Shown: positions 1 through 7,816 of the stretch, piece by piece | How positions within the stretch are numbered: the stretch's first letter is position 1 | Layout: the number at the start of each line of letters is the position of its first letter | DNA from: Eubacterium sp. | Lineage (GTDB): Bacteria > Bacillota > Clostridia > Lachnospirales > Lachnospiraceae | Length of the DNA: 40,681 nucleotides | Reading direction: 5' to 3' | Assembly (NCBI GenBank): GCA_017541035.1 | Contig: JAFXZW010000128.1 | Span: forward strand, 1-40,681 | Translations under genes and position numbers: made by a program | Notes under the pieces: generated by a model | Told to the model about the DNA's origin: nothing | What the model saw: only the letters and a program-made list of their open reading frames with translations | The model's database searches: none

Positions 1-128
1 AACGCAGCAATCGGGCAAGGAGGGGGAGACCCCGCTTCATGCTGCCCGATTTGGCGCCATTCCCGCAGAACGGGCGGCGCCCGTGACCAGGCCGGAGACA
101 TTCCGGGCCGGTTCAGAGGAGCATAAGG
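1..128. other. Non-coding leader before accD with inverted repeats
   Basis: No recognisable protein end is present here. Short open frames run into accD but their translations are low-complexity and do not resemble the C-terminus of AccC, so the preceding gene probably ends upstream of the window. A perfect 8-bp inverted repeat, ATCGGGCA (10-17) with TGCCCGAT (43-50), and a second small GC-rich pairing, CCCG/CGGG at 62-74, could fold in the transcript. The accD ribosome-binding site, GAGGA at 116-120, lies 8 nt before the start. No T-tract follows the hairpins, so this looks like a structured spacer inside an operon rather than a terminator. Confidence 0.4.
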
Positions 129-1088
129 ATGAAATTAATAAAAAGAAAAAGGAAAAAAAATCCTCCGGAGGAAACTGTCCTTCCGGAGGTTAATCTTGTG
201 TCGGACTCTGTGGGGGAGGAAGAGGCACCTTCCTTCAGCCTGGAGGAGGTCCTGGAGGATCCGGTGAAGCCGCCGGCGGTAAAACCTCCGGATCCCCAGG
301 CTACGGAGATTTTTACCTGTTCCGGATGTGGATCGACACATCTGATCCGGGAGATGAGAAAGGTTCTCTATGTCTGCCCGGAGTGCGGAAAGCACCATAA
401 GATATCCGCCCGGAGAAGAATGAGGAATCTGATGGATCCCGGTTCCTTCCGGAAGCTGCGGACACCTGTTCCCATGGTGAATCCGCTGGATTATCCGGAA
501 TATGAGGATAAGATCCGTAGTCTTCAGGAAAAGACCGGTATGGATGAGGGCATCCTGTCCGGTATCGGGGAGATAGAAGGACAGAAGACCGTTGCTGTGA
601 TCATGGGAAGTGAGTTCCTGATGGGCAGCATGGGTATTGCAGTCGGGGAAAAGGTGACAAGAGCCTTTGAGATAGCGGAAAAAGCAAAGCTTCCGATCAT
701 TATTTTTGCGGCAAGCGGCGGCGCCCGTATGCAGGAGGGTATCCTTTCCCTGATGCAGATGGCCAAGACCTCGGCGGCCGTAAAACGTTTTTCCGATAAT
801 GGCGGTCTGTACATTTCCGTGCTTACTCATCCCACGACGGGTGGAGTCAGCGCGAGCTTTGCCACACTGGCGGATATCACCCTGGCAGAACCGGACGCTT
901 TGATCGGGTTCGCCGGTCCCCGGGTGATCGAGCAGACCATCGGGCAGAAACTGCCGGAGGGCTTTCAGAGAGCGGAATATCTGGAAACCCACGGTTTTGT
1001 GGATGCCATTGTAAAGAGACAGGATATGCGGAGTACTCTTTCTCTGCTGCTTCGTCTGCATCAGAATAAGAGGAGGCCGCGGTTATGA
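129..1088 (+). CDS. accD: Acetyl-CoA carboxylase, carboxyltransferase beta subunit
   Basis: AccD pairs with AccA to transfer the carboxyl group from carboxybiotin to acetyl-CoA, giving malonyl-CoA, the first committed step of fatty-acid synthesis in the cytoplasm. The sequence shows a zinc ribbon, C64-x2-C67-x15-C83-x2-C86, followed by a crotonase-fold carboxyltransferase core with SGGARMQEG and HPTTGGVSASFA. The first ~60 residues are a charged, proline-rich extension, beginning with a Lys/Arg run, that is longer than the short lead before the zinc ribbon in typical bacterial AccD. The ATG at 129 has a GAGGA Shine-Dalgarno 8 nt upstream. The stop overlaps the accA start (ATGA at 1085-1088), which indicates translational coupling and equimolar synthesis of the two partners. 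Identification is secure. Confidence 0.97.
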   Translation: MKLIKRKRKKNPPEETVLPEVNLVSDSVGEEEAPSFSLEEVLEDPVKPPAVKPPDPQATEIFTCSGCGSTHLIREMRKVLYVCPECGKHHKISARRRMRNLMDPGSFRKLRTPVPMVNPLDYPEYEDKIRSLQEKTGMDEGILSGIGEIEGQKTVAVIMGSEFLMGSMGIAVGEKVTRAFEIAEKAKLPIIIFAASGGARMQEGILSLMQMAKTSAAVKRFSDNGGLYISVLTHPTTGGVSASFATLADITLAEPDALIGFAGPRVIEQTIGQKLPEGFQRAEYLETHGFVDAIVKRQDMRSTLSLLLRLHQNKRRPRL

Positions 1089-2017
1089 CAATTCGGGAGA
1101 TAGATGAACGTATGACGGCCATCGCCGCAGATAAGGAGAAGGGCGGTCTTACGGAGGATGAGCTACGTGCACTTGACGCGGAATATGCGGAGCTGGCAGG
1201 GCAGTGTGAGAATCTGACAGCTCATGACAAGGTTTTTCTGGCAAGGCATCGGAAAAGACCGAAGATCGATGATTACATTTCCCATTTGTTTAAGGATTTC
1301 TTTGAACAGAAGGGAGACTTCCTCGGCGGAGAGGATCCCAGTATCCTGGGAGGTATCGCCGACTTTCACGGGATTTCCGTTACGGTGCTGGGACATCGCA
1401 AGGGACATGATATTGCGGAGAACATGAAATATCGTTTCGGTATGCCGGAGCCCGAGGGCTACCGGAAGGCGCTTCGGATGATGAAGCAGGCGGAGAAGTT
1501 TAACCGTCCGGTCATCACTTTTATTGATACGCCGGGAGCCTATCCCGGACTGGAGGCGGAGGAGCATGGCCAAAGCAGTGCCATTTCCGAAAATCTGGCG
1601 GAAATGAGTGCCCTGAAGATCCCCATCATTTCCATAGTGACCGGAGAGGGAAGCTCCGGAGGAGCCCTGGCCATCGGCGTTGCCAACCGGGTTTATATGT
1701 TGGAAAATGCGGTGTATTCCGTCCTTTCTCCGGAGGGCTTTGCGTCGATCCTGTGGAAGGATTCCGGACGGGCGGCAGAAGCCTGCGAACTGATGAAGCT
1801 GACGGCGGAGGATCTTCTTCGCTATAAGGTGATTGACGGGATCATTCCTGAACCGGCGGGAGGTATCCATCATGATCCCGATACGGTATATAAGGCAATC
1901 GAGCGTCTGATCATCAGGGAATTCAACCGGATGAAGGGCATGTCTCCTGCGGATATTGCCCGGGAAAGATATGAGAAGTTCAGAAATATTGACATTGCTG
2001 CAAGACAGGCAAAATAG
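1085..2017 (+). CDS. accA: Acetyl-CoA carboxylase, carboxyltransferase alpha subunit
   Basis: This is the alpha partner of AccD in the carboxyltransferase component of acetyl-CoA carboxylase. Its 310 residues are a normal length for the family. Recognisable blocks are the N-terminal helical region, the core DTPGAYPGLEAEEHGQ near residue 150, and GEGSSGGALAIGVANRV near 190, which builds the oxyanion and CoA site. It starts inside the accD stop codon (4-bp ATGA overlap) and lies 57 bp before fabK, so it belongs to the same operon. The biotin carrier and biotin carboxylase (AccB, AccC) are not in this window; in related clusters they lie in the same operon, so they are inferred to be upstream. 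Confidence 0.97.
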   Translation: MTIREIDERMTAIAADKEKGGLTEDELRALDAEYAELAGQCENLTAHDKVFLARHRKRPKIDDYISHLFKDFFEQKGDFLGGEDPSILGGIADFHGISVTVLGHRKGHDIAENMKYRFGMPEPEGYRKALRMMKQAEKFNRPVITFIDTPGAYPGLEAEEHGQSSAISENLAEMSALKIPIISIVTGEGSSGGALAIGVANRVYMLENAVYSVLSPEGFASILWKDSGRAAEACELMKLTAEDLLRYKVIDGIIPEPAGGIHHDPDTVYKAIERLIIREFNRMKGMSPADIARERYEKFRNIDIAARQAK

Positions 2018-2074
2018 TCGCAGCACATTGAATGACACGCCGTCTTTGTACGGCGGATATAAGAGGTATGATGA

Positions 2075-3013
2075 ATGAAGTTATTGAATGAAATGCTGGG
2101 GATCCGGTATCCCATAATTCAGGGAGGTATGGCAAATATTGCAACCGGAGCTTTTGCAGCGGCGGTATCCAATGCAGGAGCGCTGGGGCTTATCGCTTCG
2201 GGCGGTATGCCTGCGGAAGCCATTGAAAAAGAAATACATGATGCCAGAAAGGCAACGGATAAGCCTTTTGGCGTGAATCTGATGCTGATGAATCCCGACG
2301 CGGATAATATTGCTGACCTGCTGGCCAGAGAAAAGATCCGTATCATTACCACAGGTGCGGGAACGCCCGGTAAGTATATCGAGCTCTGGAAGGAAGCGGG
2401 AGCGATGGTGATCCCGGTGGTGGCCAGCTGTGCTCTTGCCAAAAAGGTAGAAAAGCAGGGAGCGGATGCGGTTATCGCTGAAGGCGGAGAAAGCGGCGGT
2501 CATGTGGGCGATATGACGACCATGGCTTTGGTGCCGCAGGTGATCGACAGCGTGGAAATACCGGTCATTGCCGCCGGAGGAATCGCGGACGGACGGCAGT
2601 TTGCCGCTGCCCTCTGCCTGGGAGCGGCAGGAATCCAGATCGGAACCAGTCTTCTGGTCAGCGAGGAATGTCCGATACATGAGAATTACAAGCAGGAGCT
2701 GATCAAGGCCAGGGACAACAGCACAACCGTAACGGGCAGAAGCCTGGGAGCGCCTGTTCGTATCATCAAGAACCCCATGGCCAGAGAATATCTGAAGCTG
2801 GAGGCTTCAGCGGCTTCCCGGGATGAACTGGAGCAGATCACGCTGGGAGGACTGCGCCGTGCTGTCTTCGATGGAGATATGAAGAACGGCTCCGTTATGG
2901 CAGGCCAGGTATGCGGGCAGTTAAAGGAAATCCGTCCTTTGGCGGATATTCTGGAGGATATGTATCAGGGAGCGAAGGATGTTCTTTCGGCAACCCGGAG
3001 TATCGAATTATAA
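2075..3013 (+). CDS. fabK: Enoyl-ACP reductase II (FMN-dependent)
   Basis: FabK catalyses the last step of each elongation cycle, reducing trans-2-enoyl-ACP with NAD(P)H through FMN. It is the triclosan-insensitive alternative to FabI used by many Firmicutes. The 312-residue sequence opens with the nitronate-monooxygenase/FabK signature (RYPIIQGGMANIA) and carries the glycine-rich FMN-phosphate loops GGESGGHVG and IAAGGIADGRQFAAAL followed by GAAGIQIGTSLL. The start at 2075 is supported by AAGAGG at 2061-2066, 8 nt upstream; nearby ATGs at 2068 and 2071 are in another frame. It sits between accA and fabD. A 2-nitropropane dioxygenase would look similar, but the context decides for FabK. Confidence 0.95.
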   Translation: MKLLNEMLGIRYPIIQGGMANIATGAFAAAVSNAGALGLIASGGMPAEAIEKEIHDARKATDKPFGVNLMLMNPDADNIADLLAREKIRIITTGAGTPGKYIELWKEAGAMVIPVVASCALAKKVEKQGADAVIAEGGESGGHVGDMTTMALVPQVIDSVEIPVIAAGGIADGRQFAAALCLGAAGIQIGTSLLVSEECPIHENYKQELIKARDNSTTVTGRSLGAPVRIIKNPMAREYLKLEASAASRDELEQITLGGLRRAVFDGDMKNGSVMAGQVCGQLKEIRPLADILEDMYQGAKDVLSATRSIEL

Positions 3014-3078
3014 AATGGTGCATTGCCGAGGGGTGATGAGCCGGGATATTCGGATGCCGAAATGAGAGTGAGGATATG

Positions 3079-4008
3079 ATGAAAATAGGATTTTTATATG
3101 CCGGGCAGGGCAGTCAGAGCGTAGGAATGGGAAAGGATCTCTATGAAGCATTTCCTGCATTCCGGGAAACACTGGATGCCGCCGATCCGGGTTTTGATGT
3201 AAAAGAGGTTTCTTTTGAAGGCCCTGCGGAAACCTTAAACGAGACAAAATACACGCAGCCCTGTATGGTGGCCTTTGCCGTGGGACTGACGAAGGTCCTG
3301 GCAGAAGAGGGGATTCGTCCGAATATGGCTGCCGGTCTTTCCCTGGGCGAATACAGTGCACTTTATGCAGCCGGCGTGTTGGAGGAAAAGCAGGTACTGG
3401 ACCTTGTGGCCTTCCGTGGAAATGCCATGCAGAACGCGGTAAAGGGAAGAGACTGCAAGATGATCGCAGTTCTTGGCCTGGAGAGAGATAAGGTTTATGA
3501 AGGAACGAAACGGATCGGAGAGCAGTTTCCGAATCTTGTGGCGGAACCTGCGAATTTCAACTGCCCCGGTCAGATCACCGTATCCGGTGATGCGGAAGCA
3601 GTGGATGCTGCAGCGGAGGTCATGAAGGAACTGGGAGCCAAAAAGGTACTTCCCGTAAAAGTCAGCGGCCCTTTTCATACATCTCTGATGAAGCCTGCGG
3701 GCGATGCGCTGGCGGAACGCTTCAGGGAGGAGCATTTTGGAGAAATGCAGCTTCCGGTGATCTTCAATGCCATCGGAAGGGAAAAGAACGATGAGGAGAC
3801 GATCCCGGCGCTTCTGGAGCGTCAGGTGCAGACCTCGGTCCTTTTCGAGGACACCATCCGCTATATGGCGGAGCAGGGAGTCGAGCTTTTCGTAGAAATC
3901 GGACCGGGAAAGACTCTTTCCAAGTTTGTTCAGAAAACCGTGGATATCCCCGTAGTTACGGTTGAGAAGAAAGAGGATATCGCCAAACTGAAGGAGATGC
4001 TCGCGTAG
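3079..4008 (+). CDS. fabD: Malonyl-CoA:ACP transacylase
   Basis: FabD moves the malonyl group from CoA to acyl carrier protein, supplying the extender unit for FabF. Seen in the sequence are the N-terminal GQGSQ motif, the nucleophile elbow GLSLGEYSALYAAG with Ser88, and GPFHTSLM with His200, which together form the Ser-His dyad of the family; the ~309-residue length is typical. Two tandem ATGs exist (3076 and 3079). The second is chosen because the GAGG at 3070-3073 is then 5 nt away rather than 2, but the difference is a single residue. It lies 62 bp after fabK and ~50 bp before fabG. Confidence 0.96.
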   Translation: MKIGFLYAGQGSQSVGMGKDLYEAFPAFRETLDAADPGFDVKEVSFEGPAETLNETKYTQPCMVAFAVGLTKVLAEEGIRPNMAAGLSLGEYSALYAAGVLEEKQVLDLVAFRGNAMQNAVKGRDCKMIAVLGLERDKVYEGTKRIGEQFPNLVAEPANFNCPGQITVSGDAEAVDAAAEVMKELGAKKVLPVKVSGPFHTSLMKPAGDALAERFREEHFGEMQLPVIFNAIGREKNDEETIPALLERQVQTSVLFEDTIRYMAEQGVELFVEIGPGKTLSKFVQKTVDIPVVTVEKKEDIAKLKEMLA

Positions 4009-4062
4009 AAAGGAAACCGCCGATTGCGGATTTCCGTGTCATTTTACAGGAGATATGTCATA

Positions 4063-4806
4063 ATGAAGGAATTTGAAGGAAAGACAGCCATCGTAACCGG
4101 CGGAAGCCGGGGCATCGGGCGGGCCATCGCCCTGCGTCTTGCTGAGGGTGGTGCCAATGTGCTGATCACATATGCCGGAAATACGGAAGCGGCAGAAGAA
4201 ACCGTGGCAGCCATGACGGCTTACGGAGTAAAGGCAAAAGCCATTCAGGCAGATGCCTCAGACATGGCTTCCGCAGCGGCAGTAGTGGGTGCTGCCATCG
4301 AACTGGGAGGAAGAGTGGATATTCTGGTTAATAATGCGGGAATCACCCGGGATAACCTCCTGATGCGCATGAAGGATGAGGAATTCGATGCCGTGATCAA
4401 TACCAATCTGCGCGGCGTTTATGCCATGATGAAGGCGGTGGCGAAGCCCATGATGAAGGCGCGTTACGGTCGCATCGTCAATATCAGCAGCGTGGTAGGT
4501 ATTTACGGAAATGCCGGTCAGATCAATTATGCGGCTGCCAAGGCAGGCGTGATCGGAATGACGAAGTCTCTGGCTAAGGAGCTGGGAAGCCGTGGGATCA
4601 CCTGCAATGCAGTTGCTCCCGGTTTTATTGAGACTGATATGACGGCGGTGCTTCCTGAGGATGTGAAGGAAAAGCTGAAGGGAGAAATCGTCCTCGGACG
4701 TCTGGGACAACCCTCAGACATAGCTGAAGCAGTAGCCTTTCTTGCTTCTGACAACGCGTCCTATATTACAGGACAGGTGCTGGAGGTAGCCGGAGGCCTG
4801 ACCTGA
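4063..4806 (+). CDS. fabG: 3-oxoacyl-ACP reductase
   Basis: FabG is the NADPH-dependent short-chain dehydrogenase that reduces 3-oxoacyl-ACP to 3-hydroxyacyl-ACP. The 247-residue protein has the Rossmann motif TGGSRGIG near residue 13, the NNAG motif, and the catalytic triad Ser143, Tyr156 and Lys160 in NISSVVGIYGN and NYAAAKAG, with the 13-residue Ser-Tyr spacing of the family. An upstream TTG at 4024 would add 13 residues not typical of FabG. The ATG at 4063 is preferred because AGGAG lies 10 nt upstream and the protein then begins right before the first beta strand. It is part of the acc-fab operon between fabD and fabF. Confidence 0.96.
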   Translation: MKEFEGKTAIVTGGSRGIGRAIALRLAEGGANVLITYAGNTEAAEETVAAMTAYGVKAKAIQADASDMASAAAVVGAAIELGGRVDILVNNAGITRDNLLMRMKDEEFDAVINTNLRGVYAMMKAVAKPMMKARYGRIVNISSVVGIYGNAGQINYAAAKAGVIGMTKSLAKELGSRGITCNAVAPGFIETDMTAVLPEDVKEKLKGEIVLGRLGQPSDIAEAVAFLASDNASYITGQVLEVAGGLT

Positions 4807-4931
4807 GTATGAGGTTATCATGAGACATTTGGGAAGGAATTCCTTTTCTGAGGAGAGAGCCTCTTCTGCAGGGTGCGCGGTTGATCGATATGCAGGACTG
4901 TGTCCGAAAAGAGATAAGGAGATAGATTTCA
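4807..4931 (+). other. fabG-fabF spacer with a 12-bp palindrome
   Basis: This 125-nt spacer is the longest gap inside the fatty-acid operon. It contains the perfect palindrome AAGGAATTCCTT at 4834-4845 and the fabF Shine-Dalgarno AAGGAG at 4917-4922. No T-tract terminator and no convincing -35/-10 pair were found. The palindrome could be an mRNA hairpin or a protein site; it does not match the FapR operator consensus. Confidence 0.3.
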
Positions 4932-6173
4932 ATGAGAAGAAGAGTCGTTATTACCGGTATGGGAACCATCAATCCCATCGGTCATAATCTGGAAGAAACC
5001 TGGGAAAATGTAAAAAAAGGCGTCTGCGGGATTGACGAGATAAAATCAGTGGATACCACAAATTTCAAGCTGAAGCTGGCAGGTGAGGTCAAGGACTATG
5101 AACCGGAGAACTTCCTGGACAAGAAGGAAGCCAGGAAAATGGACCGTTATACCCAGTTTGCTACTATTGCGGCGAGGGAGGCCATGAAGGACAGCGGCAT
5201 CAGGATCGAGGATGAGGATCCCTACCGTTGCGGAACCATCATTTCCAGCGGTATTGGAGGACTGATCACGAATTCCTCCGAGCATTCCCGGGGCCTGGAG
5301 AGAGGCTTTGAGAAGCTCTCCCCCTTCTATATCCCTATGACCATTGCCAACATGGCGGCCGGTCAGATCGCGATCGAAACAGGCTTTAAGGGAATCTGTA
5401 CCTGCGTGGTTACTGCCTGCGCCAGCGGAAATAATGCAGTGGGAGAGGCCTTCCGGAATATTCGTGACGGGTATACCGATGTGATGCTGTGCGGCGGTTC
5501 CGAGGCCTGCATCTGTGAAATGGGCATAGGAGGCTTTACCGTTATGCATGCCCTGAACCTTTCCAACGATAAGAACCGCGCTTCCATTCCCTTTGATAAG
5601 GAACGCTCCGGTTTTGTCATGGGCGAAGGCGCCGGTATTCTGGTGATGGAGGAACTGGAACACGCAAAGAAGCGTGGTGCGAAGATCTACGGTGAGGTGG
5701 TGGGTTACGGCGCAACCTGTGACGCTCATCACATTACCGCTCCGGATCCGGAAGGACTGGGAGCCGCAAATTGTATGAAGATGGCTGTGGAGGATGCCGG
5801 AATCCGGCCGGAGGATGTGGATTACATCAATGCCCACGGAACCTCCACTCCGCTTAACGATGCAGGAGAGACGAAGGCCATCAAGGCGGCCTTCGGTGAT
5901 CATGCCTATAAGCTGATGGTAAGCTCCACCAAGTCCATGACCGGACATCTTCTGGGTGGCAGCGGTGCGGTAGAGGCGATCATCACAACCATGGCATTAA
6001 AGGATGGCTTTGTTCCGGCTACCATTCATTATGAGGTACCGGATCCGGCCTGTGACCTGGATATCGTTCCGAATGAAGGAAGGAAGGCAGACATTAAATA
6101 CGCACTGTCCAACTCTCTGGGCTTCGGCGGCCATAATGCAACGACTGCATATAAGAAATGGGAGGAAGAATAA
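4932..6173 (+). CDS. fabF: 3-oxoacyl-ACP synthase II
   Basis: FabF condenses malonyl-ACP with acyl-ACP, the elongating decarboxylative Claisen step. The 413-residue length is typical. The Cys-His-His active site is visible: Cys163 in VTACASGNN, His302 in NAHGTSTPLND, and His339 in SMTGHLLGGSG, close to the positions in E. coli FabF, plus the C-terminal glycine-rich NSLGFGGHNA gate. The ATG at 4932 has AAGGAG 9 nt upstream. The fabZ start codon follows the stop immediately, so the two are co-translated. A KAS III (FabH) assignment is excluded by the two-His active site. Confidence 0.97.
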   Translation: MRRRVVITGMGTINPIGHNLEETWENVKKGVCGIDEIKSVDTTNFKLKLAGEVKDYEPENFLDKKEARKMDRYTQFATIAAREAMKDSGIRIEDEDPYRCGTIISSGIGGLITNSSEHSRGLERGFEKLSPFYIPMTIANMAAGQIAIETGFKGICTCVVTACASGNNAVGEAFRNIRDGYTDVMLCGGSEACICEMGIGGFTVMHALNLSNDKNRASIPFDKERSGFVMGEGAGILVMEELEHAKKRGAKIYGEVVGYGATCDAHHITAPDPEGLGAANCMKMAVEDAGIRPEDVDYINAHGTSTPLNDAGETKAIKAAFGDHAYKLMVSSTKSMTGHLLGGSGAVEAIITTMALKDGFVPATIHYEVPDPACDLDIVPNEGRKADIKYALSNSLGFGGHNATTAYKKWEEE

Positions 6174-6599
6174 ATGGAACTGAATTCCAATGAGATCAGG
6201 GAGATCCTTCCCCATCGTTACCCCATGCAGCTGGTAGATAAGATCACGGATTTTGAACCCGGAAAATGGGCTGACGGGATCAAATGTGTCACGGTAAATG
6301 AACCCTTCTTCCAAGGGCATTTTCCGGAAGCTCATGTAATGCCGGGGGTTCTCATCATTGAAGCTCTGGCACAGACCGGTGCGGTTGCCATCCTTTCAGA
6401 GGAAGAATACAAGGGGAAGATCGTTTTCTTCGGAGGAATCAAGAAGGCACGTTTCCGGAAACAGGTTCGACCGGGGGATGTTCTGTCGCTTCATTGCGAG
6501 ATCACTGAAAGGAAAGGGCCTGTCGGTTTCGGGAAAGCAGTGGCAAAGGTTGGAGATAAGGTAGCGGCGGAAGCGGAAATATCATTTGTTATCGGATAA
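6174..6599 (+). CDS. fabZ: 3-hydroxyacyl-ACP dehydratase
   Basis: FabZ dehydrates 3-hydroxyacyl-ACP to the trans-2-enoyl thioester that FabK then reduces. The 141-residue single hot-dog domain is the normal size. Active-site features are HRYPMQLVDKI near residue 15, the catalytic His in FFQGHFPEAHVMPG and the following Glu in LIIEALAQTGA. The ATG abuts the fabF stop with no intervening base, so translation is probably coupled. No separate FabA or FabM isomerase is present in the window, so how unsaturated chains would be made cannot be judged here. Confidence 0.96.
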   Translation: MELNSNEIREILPHRYPMQLVDKITDFEPGKWADGIKCVTVNEPFFQGHFPEAHVMPGVLIIEALAQTGAVAILSEEEYKGKIVFFGGIKKARFRKQVRPGDVLSLHCEITERKGPVGFGKAVAKVGDKVAAEAEISFVIG

Positions 6600-6612
6600 A
6601 GGGGTGTTTACA

Positions 6613-7077
6613 TTGCGTAAGAATCCATTAGCTGAAGTTTTCTCGAAATTCCGGGTGTATTATTACCGGGATGTCTTCAAAAGGATCAATAACAGAGATC
6701 TGTCGCTGACAACGACGGAGGCTTACTGTCTGGAGATCATCGGAAGTCTGGACGAACCTACCATCAACGAGTTCGCAAGCTTCATGGGGATCTCTTCTCC
6801 GAATGCCACCTATAAGGTGAATTCCCTGATCCGTAAGGGATATCTTACCAAGAAACAGTCCGGATCGGACAAAAGGGAGATGCTCCTCTCGGTAACGGAT
6901 AAATATTATAAATACTGGAACATCAGTGATAAATATATGGAGATCGTTCAGGATCGTCTGGAAAAAAGTCTGACTCCGGAGGAGTATGCTTTTTTTACCA
7001 GGATCATGCAGAAGATCTCGGATGAAATGATGCCGGAAGCATCCATTCCTGCCGGGGAGGGAAAAAAGCATGAATAG
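6613..7077 (+). CDS. MarR-family regulator, probably FabT-like
   Basis: A 154-residue MarR-type winged-helix protein. The helix-turn-helix lies around residues 45-75 (INEFASFMGISSPNATYKVNSLIRKGYL) followed by the wing with Ser-Asp-Lys-Arg, and long helices at both ends form the dimer. The start is taken as TTG 6613 because AAAGGGG at 6597-6603 lies 9 nt before it; in-frame TTG 6586 and GTG 6604 are less well placed. It follows fabZ by 13 bp. In streptococci the MarR protein FabT represses the fab operon when bound to acyl-ACP, and this position suggests the same job. That function is inference. The gene overlaps the next one by 8 bp. Confidence 0.85.
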   Translation: MRKNPLAEVFSKFRVYYYRDVFKRINNRDLSLTTTEAYCLEIIGSLDEPTINEFASFMGISSPNATYKVNSLIRKGYLTKKQSGSDKREMLLSVTDKYYKYWNISDKYMEIVQDRLEKSLTPEEYAFFTRIMQKISDEMMPEASIPAGEGKKHE

Positions 7078-7693
7078 TATTTACGGTGAGTTTTATCCTT
7101 ATCTGGAGCAGGTCATGAATCGACTTCGCCGGGAAATGGAGGAATATGACAGGAAGGTCTTTGCGGAGACCGGAGAGCATATTTATGAGCATTTCATCAC
7201 GCGGATCAAATCGGAAGACAGTATGAGGGAAAAATGTGCGCGTAAAGGTCTTCCGGAAACACCCCACTCCGCGTTACGGGAACTGCGGGATTCCATCGGC
7301 ATTCGTATCGTGACGGCTTTTCGGGATGATATTTACAATATCATAGATGAGATCCGCAGAATGAAGAATGTGGAGATCGTGGAAGAGAAGGATTATATCC
7401 GGCATGCCAAGGCAAATGGATATCGCAGCTATCATATGATCCTGCTCGTAACGACTTCCTACCCGGATGTGGACGGGAATGCTAACGGACGTTATTATGT
7501 GGAAATACAGCTGCGGACCATTGCCATGGATTCCTGGGCCAGTCTGGAGCATAAGATGAAATACAAGAAAAATGTGGAAGATACGGAACTGATCGTATCC
7601 GAGTTGAAACGCTGTGCCGATGAACTGGCGGCCTGCGATGTGTCCATGCAGACCATCCGGAAGCTGATCATGGGTCATGACAGCCTCCGATAG
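7070..7693 (+). CDS. Small alarmone synthetase (GTP pyrophosphokinase), copy 1
   Basis: A 207-residue single-domain RelA/SpoT synthetase that should transfer pyrophosphate from ATP to GTP or GDP, giving (p)ppGpp. Synthetase motifs in order are RIKS (45-48, ATP binding), Asp74 in LRDSIGIRI (metal), the G-loop KANGYRSYH (114-122, guanine stacking Tyr118), and VEIQLRT (144-150, catalytic Glu145) followed by HKMKYKK. There is no HD hydrolase, TGS or ACT domain, so it resembles the RelQ/RelP (YjbM/YwaC) stand-alone synthetases rather than Rel. Its ATG lies inside the MarR gene (8-bp overlap), so it is coupled to the fatty-acid operon. Whether it is RelP-like or RelQ-like cannot be settled by eye. 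Confidence 0.93.
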   Translation: MNSIYGEFYPYLEQVMNRLRREMEEYDRKVFAETGEHIYEHFITRIKSEDSMREKCARKGLPETPHSALRELRDSIGIRIVTAFRDDIYNIIDEIRRMKNVEIVEEKDYIRHAKANGYRSYHMILLVTTSYPDVDGNANGRYYVEIQLRTIAMDSWASLEHKMKYKKNVEDTELIVSELKRCADELAACDVSMQTIRKLIMGHDSLR

Positions 7694-7816
7694 TTTGGCG
7701 GGGATAGGGTGCCAGACGATCGGAGACGTCATGTCCGACTTGCGTTTATCCTAAGTTTCAGTCTGATTTCAGACTTGCGGAGTATTGTAGCAAAAAAGAT
7801 GAAGGAGGAAAACTCC
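7694..7816 (+). promoter_or_regulatory. Leader of the two-component pair with a 16-bp inverted repeat
   Basis: The spacer before the response regulator contains AGTCTGA-TT-TCAGACT (7760-7775), a perfect inverted repeat with a 2-nt spacer, and the octamer GACTTGCG twice (7737-7744 and 7772-7779), 35 bp apart. OmpR-type regulators often bind repeats before their own genes, so an autoregulatory site is plausible. No clear -35/-10 pair was identified. The Shine-Dalgarno AAGGAGG at 7802-7808 lies 8 nt before the ATG at 7817. Confidence 0.35.

Noticed and set aside
135-1061. A 308-codon open frame on the minus strand opposite accD
   Set aside because: It covers accD, has no recognisable motif and no ribosome-binding site, and accD is certain.
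4834-4845. FapR operator between fabG and fabF
   Set aside because: The 12-bp palindrome does not match the FapR consensus and lies inside the operon, where a MarR/FabT-type regulator is encoded instead.
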